A DNA stretch of 64,000 nt from Orbilia blumenaviensis (Eukaryota > Ascomycota > Orbiliomycetes > Orbiliales > Orbiliaceae). Position numbers and translations under genes: made by a program. A model generated the notes under the pieces. That model saw only the letters and a program-made list of their open reading frames with translations. It was not told where the DNA came from and did not search any database. The first letter of the stretch is position 1. Each line of letters begins with the position of its first letter. Below, in pieces: positions 1 through 12,299 of this stretch. The stretch is taken from NCBI GenBank assembly GCA_036872755.1, contig JAVHNS010000012.1, positions 992,001-1,056,000 on the forward strand, written 5' to 3'.

Positions 1-3000
1 CATTTTATGGGTCGATGCGAGTACACATCGGACAATTCGTGACGCATTCTATGAATTCGGTCGAAAGGTGGATTCATCTCTATCGTCTCATCGGGGAGAG
101 ATTATATGTGCAGCCCTGGAATACTTTAACAACACAGGTAAGCTAACGCCTGGGTATTATTGTCATAATTCTTCTCATACCCTTAGCCTATAAGGGTGAC
201 AGGCATCGATAGATCACTAATCAACACCATGGCGAAACTCTCGAAAACAGCTTCCCCGTGGCTAATAATATTCGATAGCCTTGACGACCTTGACCTTATC
301 ATGAATTACTGGCCGCTAAATCCGAATGGGTCGATCCTTATTACTACGAGAGACCCAGAGCTGCACAAAACAATTGACTGGACGGTCACCTCCCTGGGCG
401 TAATTGAGTGTAAAGGGACTCAAATACGCCCTCGGCACGAAGATCTAAGGGGTAAATGGGCTGGTGAGGAGGTAGGCGACCTTGACAACAGCGCCGCGAT
501 AGAGCTACTTATAAATTGCATTTGCCATCCACGTAATAGTCTCTTAGGTGGTGGCTATTCCAACTCCATACTCAATCTCTGCAGACTCGAAAGTTACACT
601 AAAAGGAAAAAATTCTTTGAAGCAATTGGCGCATCGCCGGACTTAATTCATGCCACCGCAGAGGGTATTAAATTGGGTTTGATAGATACAGGAGCTATTT
701 TGGATCAAGGATATGTGGATCTCAGGGTTTTCGAAGAGGAGTATGCTAGATATGTAAAGACTAATCAGCCGTCTGTGGAGTCGAGGTCACAATATGCAGC
801 CATTACCGCCAAATGGGATATCGAACTTAAAAACCTTGATAAATTTCGGAGGACTACACAATACGAGCCCATAGATCCTGAAAACGCTTGGAAGGACGAC
901 CTGATTCCATTTCAATTGTTGATGTTCCTTCACCCAACCCATTTCCAAGGCCGAGTACTCCTGGCTTCTTACTACCGAGATAACAATAGAACTCAACAGC
1001 ATAACGAAGACCAATTACTTGCCGTTTTGAGCCGATCCCGTCGATTGCTTGGAGGCTTTTCAAGGCCCCACTCAAAATTCTATCAAATGAGTGGCACTTT
1101 CAGAAGATATATGGCAGTTAAAATAAGCTGGAAAGATCAACAGTTCCTGTTTGGTGGAGCTTCCAGCATTCTGACTGATACCTTGGCCATAGATCACTTT
1201 GGAAAGTGTGCTGGAGAGCTCAGTAGATTTATGGTCATATCTACCTTAGTACAAAGCCAGCATGTTATATTGCTCGATACGTTTCCACATATTGGAGCCC
1301 TACGCCAGTTATTCTCCCGTTTTACACCTCGCAACAAGATCTGGGGTCGGTCGGCACCGTATATTTATCATTATACTATGTCCAGTGGATTTTCTATTAG
1401 CTTCTTAACTGCATTAAGAAGGTTTATCTGGTAAGAATCCTGAATAATAGAGAAATTATGAAAGCCTTTCGATTGTGCGTCCAATTTTAGATGAATTGGA
1501 GTTGTACGTTTGACTTTTGTTCCGGCATTAGCGAAACATCGTGGCCAATTGCTAATATAGCTCTTTTCCATTCGCAAAGTATCGTCAATACCACAAAATG
1601 TCAGGATGTTCACAAAGCAGAGGCTCTGAGCTGCCTAGACTCCCTTCGGCCTCTTTTCTTACAACCGGATCCTCAAACCTATATATATGGCAGTTTAGAT
1701 ACAACATCTTTTGAGTTAGCAGCATTTCATATCATCTTCGCAGGTGAGGCTGTAGGAAAGGGGCAATTACAGATGGCTATGAATCTCTACAGAGAAGCGG
1801 GAAAGTATTGTCTAAAGATAAACACAACGCGCGCTAGTAGTTCCTATGGCCAGTGTGAAGCTAGCGACTACATTTCAACCACCGAGACCAGTTCAACCAG
1901 TACCAACGACTCAACTACGTATACCCAATGGCCCATAGAGAGAATGATAATCTTCAACACAAAAATCGCACGTTGCTTATACGCCTCGGGTGAGAAGCTC
2001 TTAGCGAAAACTGAACTATCTAAAGAAATAGCCTCTACGCGGGTTGAAGTTTCCGGGGCACAAGAAGATCTCGGGGAAGCGCGGCATGGGGTTGAGCCTT
2101 GGAAAGACTATAATTGTTATCGTTGGTAAGTTATGCTGCATCAAATTTCAGTCAAAATCCAGACAAGCAGAGTATTCTTCTAACAGATGATATCCTCACG
2201 GATATATGTGCATTTCGTAGTGGATACGCTTACCTAACACTCGGTTTATTTCAAGCTCAACAAGAGGACCTCCAACAGGCATCACACAGCTTCGGAAGTG
2301 CAATACAACATTTCTCAAGATGGGAAGTCGATAGAAACTCCATGCGGAGGTGTTATGTTGACTTTTATCTCGCGACTGCGTATGCTTTGTTGGGATGGCT
2401 AAATCAAAAACTCGGCCAATATAAAACCGCAATGTAAGGGTACCTGGGGTTTACAGAGGGGGCGGGGATGCTAAAAACTTATTCATTCAGAGGCTATTCA
2501 GAGACTGCTCATTCGACTTATTCCCTCCTGCTCGAAATCGACAAATCTTTCGGCCTTGATATTGAGAGGAAACTCCAGAAGCTCGAAAATACGCTGTATA
2601 TGGCATATCACCAAATTGGGGAAAGCGAGAAAGCGACGCACTGGCAGAGAACTGGGGCTGATTCAATGCCAGTATTGCCTGGAGATAATCTTTCTCATAT
2701 TATTGATGGAGAGGATATTTCTCATATTATTGATGGAGAGGATCTTTCTCATATTATTGACGGAGAGTATCTCCCCCATATCACCAATGGAGAGGATCTT
2801 TCTCATATTATTGATGGAGAGGATCTTTCTCATATTATTGATGGAGAGGATCTTTCTCATATTATTGATGGAGAGGATCTTTCTCATATTATTGATGGAG
2901 AGGATCTTTCTCATATTATTGATGGAGATGATCTTTCTCATGTTATTGATGGAGATGATCTTTCTCATGTTATTGATGGAGATGATCTTTCTCATGTTAT

Positions 3001-3130
3001 TGATGGAGATGATCTTTCTCATGTTATTGATGGAGGGGTTGAAGCCAAGGTACACGAACAGCTAATCTGGTCTGGGGCTTTGGATCTATTTTCTAAAGAG
3101 GAGAGAATGCTAGATTGGTGGTTATATTAG
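1..3130 (+). CDS. NB-ARC/TPR NLR, 5'-truncated by window edge
   Basis: This is the 3' part of a fungal STAND/NLR receptor; its sensor domain and P-loop lie left of the window. Exons read as <2-137, 203-1430, about 1502-2125, 2152-2433 and 2491-3130. The first exon has the WVDAS signature that follows the P-loop in fungal NB-ARC proteins. Exon 2 has Walker B (WLIIFDSLDDL) and the GSILITTRD strand. The GLPL-type motif reads GLID, so this box is degenerate. Exons 3-5 are helical and TPR-like, and the C terminus is a 13-unit nine-residue repeat. Three introns join cleanly in frame. The 1431 donor (GTAAGA) does not join in frame to the best acceptor (TTTTAG at 1490), which gives a stop; only a weak acceptor at 1501 keeps frame. 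The gene may therefore be slightly decayed or use that weak site. Confidence 0.72.
2687..3037 (+). repeat. 27-bp coding minisatellite, 13 units
   Basis: Thirteen head-to-tail 27-base units lie inside the last exon of the NLR. Each encodes nine residues of the type DLSHIIDGE. Unit 4 is the most divergent (YLPHITNGE). The last four units carry HVIDG instead of HIIDG, and several end in Asp rather than Glu, so variants are ordered along the array. One other forward frame and one reverse frame are also open across the array, which explains overlapping open frames here that should not be read as genes. Confidence 0.95.
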
Positions 3131-5240
3131 CTCCGGCATCGATGTGATATTGCGAACTTGTACACCATGGCTAAGGTATAGCGATAAAACCAAAATTTAG
3201 ATTTTTTGAGATATTAAGCTGCCAGGGCGTCCCTCATCTAGATAATCTATAAAATATGTGGGCATCACTGCAGTGTATCGATTGTTGTGTAGGTACCAAA
3301 TCCTGTAAATCCTGGTCTTGCGGGCGCCAAAAAAAAAAAAAAAAAAACCAAATCCGGATCAATAACTAGTATGGCCGCCTGTAAGCCTGGTAAACCATTT
3401 AATTGTATTCTAAAAATATTTAATATAATAAGTTTATAAAGCTCTACTCCTCTGATGGCTAAGTTTTCAAAGGTGTTGTGTTTTATGTAATGTCCCGTGT
3501 CTTTGCACGGTGGGTTTAAGCGCATGCGCAATGACAGCTGCAGTCTAGTTTTACACCTAAAACCAGTCGAATTAGAAGTTTAACGAAGATTTTACATTTT
3601 CATAGTCATTGGTTATGGACGGTTACATTTGCTACATATTGAAATAGAGCGTGTCTCATCATTCCCTTCACAAATAAGATATATATGCGATTCTCTAGAC
3701 TATACGTACTTAGTTATTTAGGTACCGAGGTCATAAACTCGTTGTAAGAAATGACTAGATATATCTCCGGTATCACAACTTTGCGAGATTTGAATAATAG
3801 AGTGGGCTTGATTGGTCGTGTAGTCACAGGAATGAATTAGTAAAACGGTGTTTTTAATGTCATAATTACCACCCAGATACTTGCAAAGTGCTATTCATGT
3901 GATCGTGGGTGTATTAATGTGGAAATTTCAACCACTTATACCTTTGAAACTTTTAAGACGACTTGCCAGGCACTCGGGTGACATAAGAAGAGATCTCAAG
4001 AAGCAAAATACCTGGTGTCTGAGGAATGTACACTGGTACGCGGGTGACAAAGTATCACGAGCAGCATTGTGTAGAAGAATCATACACATCAGCCATGTGT
4101 TTTTATTTTTGTCGCCCACTCAACTGGATCGTGGGATTTACAGGATTGCAATTATCCAATCAATTGCCGTTTAAAGGACGTTTTAATGTTTCTGGCCAAG
4201 TGACGATCGACTCGCGAGAGATCGACAGTCAGGTTCCGGCTCCAGCAATCCAAACACGAATTCAAACCCAAAACCAGTATTAAACCTGGAACACAGTCTA
4301 CAACATGTAACTTACCTCCTAATTGCATCCAAAAAAATGAAATCCATATATACTATGAAAGTTTCGACCGGCTTAAGTAATGGGTAGTTAGTTGGAACGA
4401 TAATTTGTGTGGGGTCTCGGGGACATTCAAGGATCCAATATCGACCAGGACTATATGTTCGGGGTTTCCCGCTGCACGTTGGAATGGGTAATCGAGTTTG
4501 ATCGCACTCTGGTAACACGCGTCATATTTGTGACGACACTCCAACTCGTAGCGCGCGACCTTCGCTAGGGATCAACATGCGTTAAACTAACGTCAACACG
4601 CTACACTATGCAGCGTACCTGAACGAAACCGTATTACATGCGTATCCCGTCAATGATGCGTAGGTCTGACAAACCATTTCATTGTTATTGGATGGTCTAG
4701 CTATAGGTGCGTAGTGCGGCTATTTTCTGGAACACGGACCAACATGAAGACCACTCATGGAGTATTATTACACATGGCCGCACATAATTACACAATTAGG
4801 CAGATCAAACTCCAAGTGTGCCCAATTACTTTTATCTGTAGCAAGACTCCCCTCTTCTGCTATGGAGCTTTTGAGCATGCTGGTAGCATATGGTTATCAC
4901 CTTCGGTTCTCTTATGCCGCCTCGTTCAAGAAGTAGTATTAATGTAAATATATATCCGGATACATCGCTGTATATGAAAGAGGGGGAAAACATAAAATTT
5001 GGAATATATACGAATTCTTATAACAAGGTAAAGTGTGTAACTTAACTACGTCAGGTACGCAACACACACCTAGGCCTGGTTATCAGTTAGTCCAAGGCGG
5101 CATCAAGCTCAGACGGGTTCTACGCTGCGTTACTTCAGCTGAGAATTACAATTCAATCTACCAATACGCCAGCACCAGTGCACCACTGCGGGGCATCCAT
5201 CGAAGCGACTATTTAGGCAGACACCTACCAACCTTCAACA
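3131..5240. other. Gene-free interval, AT-rich
   Basis: No convincing coding sequence. It contains a run of 19 A at 3329-3347 and scattered short open frames without recognisable domains or plausible introns. The right end (about 5030-5240) is probably the promoter and 5' leader of the HHE gene. Confidence 0.6.
3329..3347 (+). repeat. A19 homopolymer
   Basis: Nineteen consecutive A residues follow CGGGCGCC. This could be the tail of an old retroposed copy or simple slippage; no flanking target-site duplication was recognised. Confidence 0.9.
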
Positions 5241-6029
5241 ATGTCAGCCCCCAGGCTCCTCAGATTGCCTACCAGATACGGCAGTAGACTATTACAACAA
5301 CCGTTTATTCGTACGCAAGTTAGATTCAACGGAACAACTTTCGCAAACCGGCCCATGATGTCGGCCCTATCGGACGCGATCATTCGTGATCATTCCGAGT
5401 TGAATGAGTACTATGAGAGGATTATGGGAACGGATGATCTGGATACCCAAACTCGGTAGGCAATTCGCTGGAAAGATTTACCCACAAAGAAATCATGTGT
5501 GCTAACACGATCTTGACTTATTCCAGATATCAAAACTTATTCACTTGGGAGCTAGCTAGACATAGCATCGGCGAGGAGTTGGTAGTTTACCCTGCGTTCG
5601 AGAAGCACCTCGGCCCCGAGGGAAAGGAAATGGCAGATAAGGATAGAGAAGATCATCAAAGGGTAAACTCTATTGGCATTGTAGCCTTAGTTTCAGTAAT
5701 CTGACATAGGTGTATAGGTCAAGGACATGCTTTACAAGTTTCAATCGATGAAAGCCCAGGACCCTGAGTTCCTCAAGACACTCCAGGAGTTATTCAAGGA
5801 TCTTAAACAACACATCAAAAATGAGGAACAAAAAGATCTTCCGGCCTTGGAGCGACAGTTAGACTCCGATTCATCCGATTCCTACGCCAGAAGCTTTGAG
5901 AGGACAAAGCTTTTTGTTCCAACGAGGTCTCATCCTAGTGCCCCAGATAAACCACCATTTGAAACTGTTGCTGGGCTCCTAGCTGCCCCTATTGACAAAC
6001 TTATGGATCTTTTTCGCAAGTTTCCATGA
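5241..6029 (+). CDS. Hemerythrin HHE-domain protein, probably mitochondrial
   Basis: Three exons, 5241-5455, 5527-5662 and 5718-6029, join in frame to 220 residues. The first 30 or so residues are Arg/Leu-rich and lack acidic residues, like a mitochondrial presequence. The rest is a four-helix hemerythrin cation-binding domain. Candidate iron ligands sit in IIRDHSELNEYYE, ARHSIGEELVVYPAFE, DREDHQRV and QHIKNEEQKDLPALE, the usual His/Glu spacing of HHE proteins. Such proteins bind a di-iron centre and are linked to oxygen, NO or iron handling; the exact role here is not known. It lies 0.7 kb upstream of a catalase on the same strand, which fits an oxidative-stress theme but does not show co-regulation. 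Confidence 0.88.
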
Positions 6030-6753
6030 GGGAAGTCTGTGTTAGCAGAATAATGCGATTCTTGATGGTGCGCTTGTTTTATGCGACGTCTCGTTAATAA
6101 TTTCACTACTTTGGTGTAATCGAAAGCGATATCGGCTAACAAATTGATATTCTTTCATCAAACAACAAGAGTGAATCAATGATAGAAAGTTTCCTCGAGC
6201 GCGAAGGGTATGAACTTTGGAAGAGTGCCTTTGAATTGAATTATACAAGAAGCTAGAATATTGAATTGGGATTTCACATTATGCCTTAGAATGGGTCAGA
6301 TAACTTGGTATCATGACGCACATAAAACTCGATGTATCGATAATACAACAGAATTTGACTTCAAATTGTGCGGTTCAACCAACGGGCTAACTATGCAAGG
6401 CTACACCGTTACGTCATAGATAATACTTGCTCAATAAATTTATGATTGCAAATTTTAATTTTAATACGGCCAATATCTGTGACGTGGGTCAATTATAAAA
6501 GTCGTTTCGGGATACTGCAGACACACCAGTCGTTACGTATTAACTATTCCGCGATCCGAATATCCTCTCGTTTCTTACTTTCTACACACCGCATTACGTA
6601 GTCTTAGACGTAATTGCACATATTTCAAATCCGACACACCTAAGTGAATATAAATTGTTGAAGGATAGCTACGGAATCTGTTCGTTAAAAGCAGAACGAC
6701 CGGAATTTGCATCACACATTCACACCGGAAAGAGCACGCAATTTCGAAGGAAA
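6030..6753. other. Intergenic, catalase promoter region
   Basis: No gene seen. It contains the HHE 3' flank and the catalase upstream region, with a TATAAAAG box near 6494. Confidence 0.6.
6494..6501 (+). promoter_or_regulatory. Candidate TATA box for the catalase gene
   Basis: TATAAAAG lies about 250 bases upstream of the catalase start codon. This would leave a 5' leader of roughly 200 bases. Position and match are the only support. Confidence 0.35.
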
Positions 6754-9112
6754 ATGTCGAATACTGGAACCGAAAACCCTTTGAAGCATCCTCTGAAAGC
6801 TGCTTCAGAGATAGCTGGGAGCCTTGGAGTCGACCCAAGGGCGATGCAGAGAGCCAGTCTATTTCAAGGTGCTAATGACGGACCCGCAATCACTGCTGCA
6901 AAAATTACGGGTGTTATCGCTGGGCACCAACGAGAAGGTGATGGACCGTACTTTACGAACAATGAAGGCGCCCCATGGCCTGACCCAGCACGTATGTATT
7001 TTCTTGTCCCGGTTTACCAATTGTGTACCTTGAGTTTCAAGCAGCAAAACTTAACAGTCTGACCATGATTTTACCGATCTTAGACTCTTTAAACATTGGA
7101 GGTATACCAGTAATCAGCGATACATTCCTTATGCAGAAACAGCAGACCTTCAACCGGAGCAAAACATTGGAGCGTAAGTGGGAACCCGCCTATGGAACTT
7201 CAATTTTGTCAAAGCTAACTCAAATGAATACTGTAGGAATGGTTCATCCCTGCGGGAGCGGTGCATTTGGATATTTCGAATGTACACAATCGGTCTCAGA
7301 CTTGACAAAGGTATATATAAGGTAACGATGGTACTGGGAGAGCCTGAAGCTAAAGTTAGTATTATTCCGAAGGCTCATTTTCTCCAAAATGTGGGACAAA
7401 AGACTCCCGTATTTGTTCGATTCTCGACTGTCACATTCGGGAAAGAATTTCCAGATGAGGGACGCAATCCACGCGGATTTGCAATCAAATTCTATACTGG
7501 AGAGGGGAATTACGATATCGTTGGTCTCAATTGGGTATGATAAAAATAGTTACGGGGTTTAAACGGGAGTCACCCTAAACTAAGCGAATCTATACAGCCG
7601 ATCTTCTTCTGTCGGGATCCCATCCAGGGACCAGATGTTATTCGGTCCCAACAACGAAACCCGGCAAACTTTCTTCTTGATTTTAACAGTCTGTTCGATT
7701 TTCTTGCCAATGTTCCAGAAAGGTATATTTTTTCAAGAGTTATACTTTAGTTTGACAAGACTAATGGTTGTAGCAATCATGCCGGGATGATGTTTTTCAG
7801 CGACCACGGTACTCCAGTCGGATGGCGATTTAATCACGGCTACGGTTGCCATACGTTCAAATGGTATGTATCGGTTCCAAATAGTATACTCAGATGCTAA
7901 CTGTTTCTAGGGTGAATGCGGAAGGAAAATTCGTTTATATCAAGTACCATTTCCGTGCGGATCATGGGCAGAAACAATTCACCTGGCCCGAGGCTGTTAA
8001 AATGTCAGGTACATAGATACTTCTATTAATTGGCCGTTAACTTTAACGGATTATCTACGAGGAAATATGCCATGCTAAAACCCCTGATAGGAGAGGACCC
8101 CGACTTTTCGAAGAGAGATCTTTGGGAGGCAATTGAAAATGGCACTCCAGTGACGTGGACTGCTTGCTACCAAGTAATGACACCAGAAGAGGCTGATCCT
8201 GCCCTTCTTGGATTCGACCCCTTCGATGTTACAAAAGTTTGGCCCCGAAAACAGTTTCCGGTATGAATGCCCTATCCGTTCGCGCACAGTACAAAGAGGA
8301 CAGAATATTTAACCAATTGCGATAGTTACACGAGTTCGGGAAGCTAGTTTTAAATAAGAACCCAGAAAACTACCACCGGGATGTTGAACAGGCAGCTTTC
8401 TCCCCTGGAAGCTTCGTACCAGGTATCGAAGCCAGCCCTGATATGTTGTTGCAATTTCGGACCTTTTTCTATCGAGATGCTCAATATCACAGGCTTGGAG
8501 TCAATTTACATCAAGTTCCCGGTAATTACCTATCACAATCATTTCTAAATTTTACAAGAGGGCGACGAACTGACGGCATATTTAGTAAACTGCCCGTTTA
8601 TGGCATCATCATACTCATCAATTAACTTTGATGGACCCCTTCGGGCTGATGCCAATACCGCTGGTAATCCACATTATGTGCCTAATAGCTTTGTCAACAA
8701 ATTCTCTCCAGACAAGGCCGAATGCCCGATTGCGGTTGCGGACAATATCCTCTCACGTCAGTCTCATCATTTCCATGAAGGAAGCCCGAGTGAGTATGAT
8801 CAAGCGAGGGAGTTATATCTCCGCGTTATGAGTAGTGATCAAAGGGAACGACTACATTCAAACACCGCCGTTTGCTTGAAATGGTCTCGACCTGAGGTCC
8901 AGCAGGCATACTTAGCCCAGTGCTGGGCAATCAGCCCCGATTATGCGAAGGGCATATATCAGGCCCTACCGGAGAAGAAAATACAGTTTGAAGACGTTGA
9001 AATTTCAGGGGAGGAGGCTGCGAAGAAGGGAAAGTGCAAGAAGTTTATGCCCTCTTCAAACAACCACAGGTTAGTTGGGAAAGCTGTTCCAGTGTATATT
9101 TCCTCAAAGTAA
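6754..9112 (+). CDS. Monofunctional haem catalase
   Basis: Ten exons join in frame to 589 residues: 6754-6991, 7084-7173, 7237-7310, 7373-7534, 7598-7722, 7774-7863, 7911-8008, 8091-8260, 8326-8521 and 8586-9112. It decomposes hydrogen peroxide. The active-site signature [17 protein letters not shown], with the distal His, spans the intron at 7174-7236. The proximal haem-ligand region reads RTFFYRDAQ; Tyr and Asp are kept, but Phe replaces the usual small residue before Tyr. The usual VGNN near the distal pocket reads VGLN. Conserved [21 protein letters not shown] and HTFKW blocks are present. The C terminus has no SKL-type peroxisomal signal, and no clear signal peptide is seen. It is a small-subunit-type but divergent paralogue. 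The 7372 acceptor (AAG) is unusual. Confidence 0.93.
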
Positions 9113-10299
9113 GAATATTTTAGTCATACGAGCATACAGTGATTACGGCTACTCCTTTTGTTGATTAAAGTAACATCGCTTTACTAATGCACTGAAGTCA
9201 TAAAATGACGTTGTTGTCCGATGGGGATTTCCCCCATGCAATAACATACCATCTTTGAGCATTTCAAAAAACATTGCTCTCACTTAGAAAACTAGATCAT
9301 CTGACCGATTTATTGTCAATATGGTAGTGGTTTCTATCGGTAAATTAAAACTGTAGAGAGTATACACACTAAAGCTTAAAGATAGATCTATAGACCGTTG
9401 TTGCGGCAATATGGAGGTTGATCAAATACTTCGGAACCACGACGTAATCTTTTATCTTCTTAGCTCCTTGTACTTGACCGGTATAGAAGTAATGGTTGAT
9501 GACACACTTCCATAGATTGATTATCCGTTCCTGTGGCCTGGCTATTTGTTGGTTCTGCTGGCACTAACGATTGGTGGACTATCTGTGCACGATGGGTTCG
9601 GGACGCGCCGCGATCGATCGATCGATCGCAGTTAATGGTCTACTAGTATACTTGGATTGCATGATAATTCATTTTCATGAGCCGGGGCAAATCTATCGGT
9701 TTTCAAAGCTATTGTATCCAGACCTCGCCCCTACGTAGTCGAGTTACGCTTCCCCATTATCTGTACACGTGGAGCTTTCTGCCATTGATAAAACCGCAAT
9801 TGCAATCGCGAAAAAAAAAAAATAGAAAAAAAAAAAAAGAAATAGAATTCTAAACTCACCACCGGTGCGTGGCCATTGCATCAGATTCTTCCTTCCTATA
9901 GACGTGTTGACATGTTGATATTTGCTAGATCTCCGATCTGTAGCGCTAGTGTTTCGGTTGGTTGACTAGATCTTAATCGAGACTACACACGATTCAATAT
10001 TTCCGCGATCCGGTAAGAGAGTCCAATGACAATAGCTTTACCTCCGAAAACGAAATTCTTAAAGAATCATGATATCATCCAATTCGAGTCATGACGCAAC
10101 ACGAAATTACAACATCACGAAGCTATATGGACAGAACATTGCATAAATAGGAGTAACTCCTGCTATTCAGTCAAAAATTTAAATCATTCTACAGAATAAC
10201 CCAAAAGACAATTCTTAAAAAACCATCAACCAAAGAAAACAAGAACAAATCCTTACTTTAATATCTTGCATATCTTGAATCAGAAAACACTTTCAAGCC
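9113..10299. other. Intergenic with simple repeats
   Basis: No gene recognised. It holds a short (CGAT)n tract at 9611-9628 and A-rich runs near 9810-9840. The last 200 bases are A-rich, consistent with the leader of the downstream KGG gene. Confidence 0.6.
9611..9628. repeat. (CGAT)4.5 microsatellite
   Basis: A perfect tandem run of CGAT that is also self-complementary. No further role is evident. Confidence 0.9.
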
Positions 10300-10703
10300 A
10301 TGTCCGAAAAGTATAAGCCAACTGAGCACGGTGGATTGAAGGAAGACGGTATGCTGCTCCTTTTCAGATCCTGTCAGCTATACTATCGAAGGTGATAATG
10401 ATATGAATGCTAACATGGATATTGAAACCTAAAGGAACCAAGGACAAGCGTGTCAGCTCTGAACACGGTTTTGGCGGCCAAGATCGTGATGAAGTCGCTG
10501 AAACCGGTCGCAAGGGTGGCAAGAACCAACCCGACGAAATCTACAAGCCTTCAGAGCACGGTGGCTTGAAGAGCGATGGAACTGAGGACAAGCGTACTCG
10601 CTCCGACCACGGATTCGGATCTCGACCAACTGAAGAGGTGCAGGAAATCGGCCGTAAGGGGGGACAAGCTCGAGGAACCACGCAGAGCGAGGATTACGAA
10701 TAA
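10300..10703 (+). CDS. KGG-motif stress/conidiation protein (CON-10-like)
   Basis: Two exons, 10300-10348 and 10435-10703, join at a phase-1 intron with a good branch site (GCTAACAT) to give 105 residues. The protein is very hydrophilic and consists of two tandem units. Each runs from YKP(T/S)EHGGLK through a KDKR or DKR stretch and (E/D)HGFG to a GRKGG motif. KGG repeats define small fungal and bacterial stress-induced proteins such as Neurospora CON-10, expressed during conidiation, light exposure or desiccation. They are likely intrinsically disordered protectants, though the exact activity is unproven. The internal duplication is visible at protein level. Confidence 0.85.
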
Positions 10704-11525
10704 ATCTAAGGAATTTTACGATTGACGGGTGTTCAGTCTTGATAATGCGGATGGTTATAGCTTCATATTGTTCGACGAGCTTCTCGGTCGAAAGTATTTG
10801 CAAATCGGGTATCATGTACACACTCTAGTCCAATCGGACATGGAAACTTATAATTACCGGAGAACCAACTGTATTTCACTCTTGACCTGTTGGAATTATG
10901 AGGTTTTAGAATAATATTAGTCTTCGCCGTCGTTAGACATTACGTCTCGCCCGTAAATGGTATAATTACAGTCAGCAGATCTCTGATCGCATTTCAGATT
11001 TTCGTTTTATTCTTCTAGAAAACCTAAGAATTACAAACACTTAACACGATTTTGTCAATGGCGTTGTTGGGAACACCGGCTGCTGGATCGGGTTAAGCTG
11101 AGTCATAGAGCCCAACCGAGATCGTCTTTACACATTGTTCAGCCCGTGGCCAGGTAGACGCGTTAATAGGCTAAATCGGGTTAATCGTAACTTTTGGCCC
11201 TCGCCGATGAGCGCTAGCCTTAAATGAAATAAAGTTTTACAAACAACAATGAAATATTAGCGAAATATTAATATACCCTTCCAGTCATAAGTGACGATGT
11301 TGTACTTTTTTGAGATATGACCGTGTTCTCATGGGTTCGCGTCTGCGGCTAACGGCTTCTAATGACTAAATTCGGCGCAGGGATAATTGCTACGGTCAGA
11401 ATCTTTTTGATAAAAGGATTGCCTGGGCGCTTCTCGGAGATGGACAGGACATTCTTGAATTTTCCTGATCAATAAACCCGCAAAAAGGCCAATTCTCAGT
11501 AAACTTGGCGAATAACCACGGCAAA
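10704..11525. other. Intergenic, nothing recognised
   Basis: No domain-bearing frame, tRNA or clear repeat was seen. One 61-codon open frame at 10729-10914 starts just after the KGG gene and is taken as chance. Confidence 0.6.
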
Positions 11526-12299
11526 ATGTATCCCCCAATCCCTCCAGAAGTTCAGGATCTCATTCTTGAGGCTGCATCACATTCCCAACACCCAACTCTT
11601 CAGCTCGTCTGCAAACGTTGGAACTCCAGTCTTTCGAGGATCATCAAAAAACAGTATCGAAAACTCCCAAATACGGACGATGCAGAAATTAAGACGTACT
11701 TTGGAAAGGCGCACCGTGCACCCGGACCAGAGTTGACCCCATTCTTGATCCACAGCGCAATCTGGAATTTCACAGGCCGTGTCCGCATCAAAGAGGATTG
11801 GTCGGGCGTCACGGAAAATATTTACCAGCTCGATACCAATTTCGAGCCTGATGATGACCCCGAGACTATCGCAGAAACTCTCTGGCTCAAAGAGTGCGCC
11901 GACGATCGCGTTTTTATACTCGATACCAGCAGCCCGTACAACCTTCGCTACCCTGTCTACCTTGGATGGGTTTTATCAGACCCACAGTCTGTCGCATTGG
12001 CCGCGCAGGGCGGATCCAGTGGGCATTCTTTCCTAGCCTCTAAGAATAGTCGTCGAGATAATACCCATGTGGGCAGAGACCTGAACTATTTCAAATCCAA
12101 TAACACGATGAGGATTGCCGAATTTGTCAGCTTATATATACAATATACAAAACACACTGCGAGATATCCACCGCTAGTGCCCAAGGGAGGAAGATTTGTG
12201 GTCCATACCGGCATGTGGGCTCCATTTTATGAGGATGCTACCCCTGAGACTATGGAGGCAGTGAAATACATCAATATCAAGTTGGTTTATATGCAATGA
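11526..12299 (+). CDS. F-box-like protein, function unknown
   Basis: A single-exon frame of 257 residues. The start is taken at the first ATG (11526), since the open frame extends seven codons further only through non-ATG codons. The N-terminal 32 residues, with PPIPPEVQDLILEAA and LQLVCKRW, resemble the short fungal F-box motif (LPPEV...I...L..VC..W). F-box proteins recruit substrates to SCF ubiquitin ligases through Skp1. No leucine-rich, WD or Kelch repeats follow; the remainder is an unrecognised mixed domain ending in VKYINIKLVYMQ. Many such lineage-specific proteins occur in ascomycetes. The F-box call is moderate and the substrate is unknown. Confidence 0.7.
   Translation: MYPPIPPEVQDLILEAASHSQHPTLQLVCKRWNSSLSRIIKKQYRKLPNTDDAEIKTYFGKAHRAPGPELTPFLIHSAIWNFTGRVRIKEDWSGVTENIYQLDTNFEPDDDPETIAETLWLKECADDRVFILDTSSPYNLRYPVYLGWVLSDPQSVALAAQGGSSGHSFLASKNSRRDNTHVGRDLNYFKSNNTMRIAEFVSLYIQYTKHTARYPPLVPKGGRFVVHTGMWAPFYEDATPETMEAVKYINIKLVYMQ

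Noticed and set aside
2556..3065. Alternate forward frame and reverse frame (2663-3055) across the minisatellite
   Set aside because: They are open only because the 27-bp unit lacks stops in those frames; the TPR-linked frame continues from spliced exons.
3329..3347. A19 as proof of a LINE/SINE insertion
   Set aside because: No target-site duplication or upstream element sequence was recognised.
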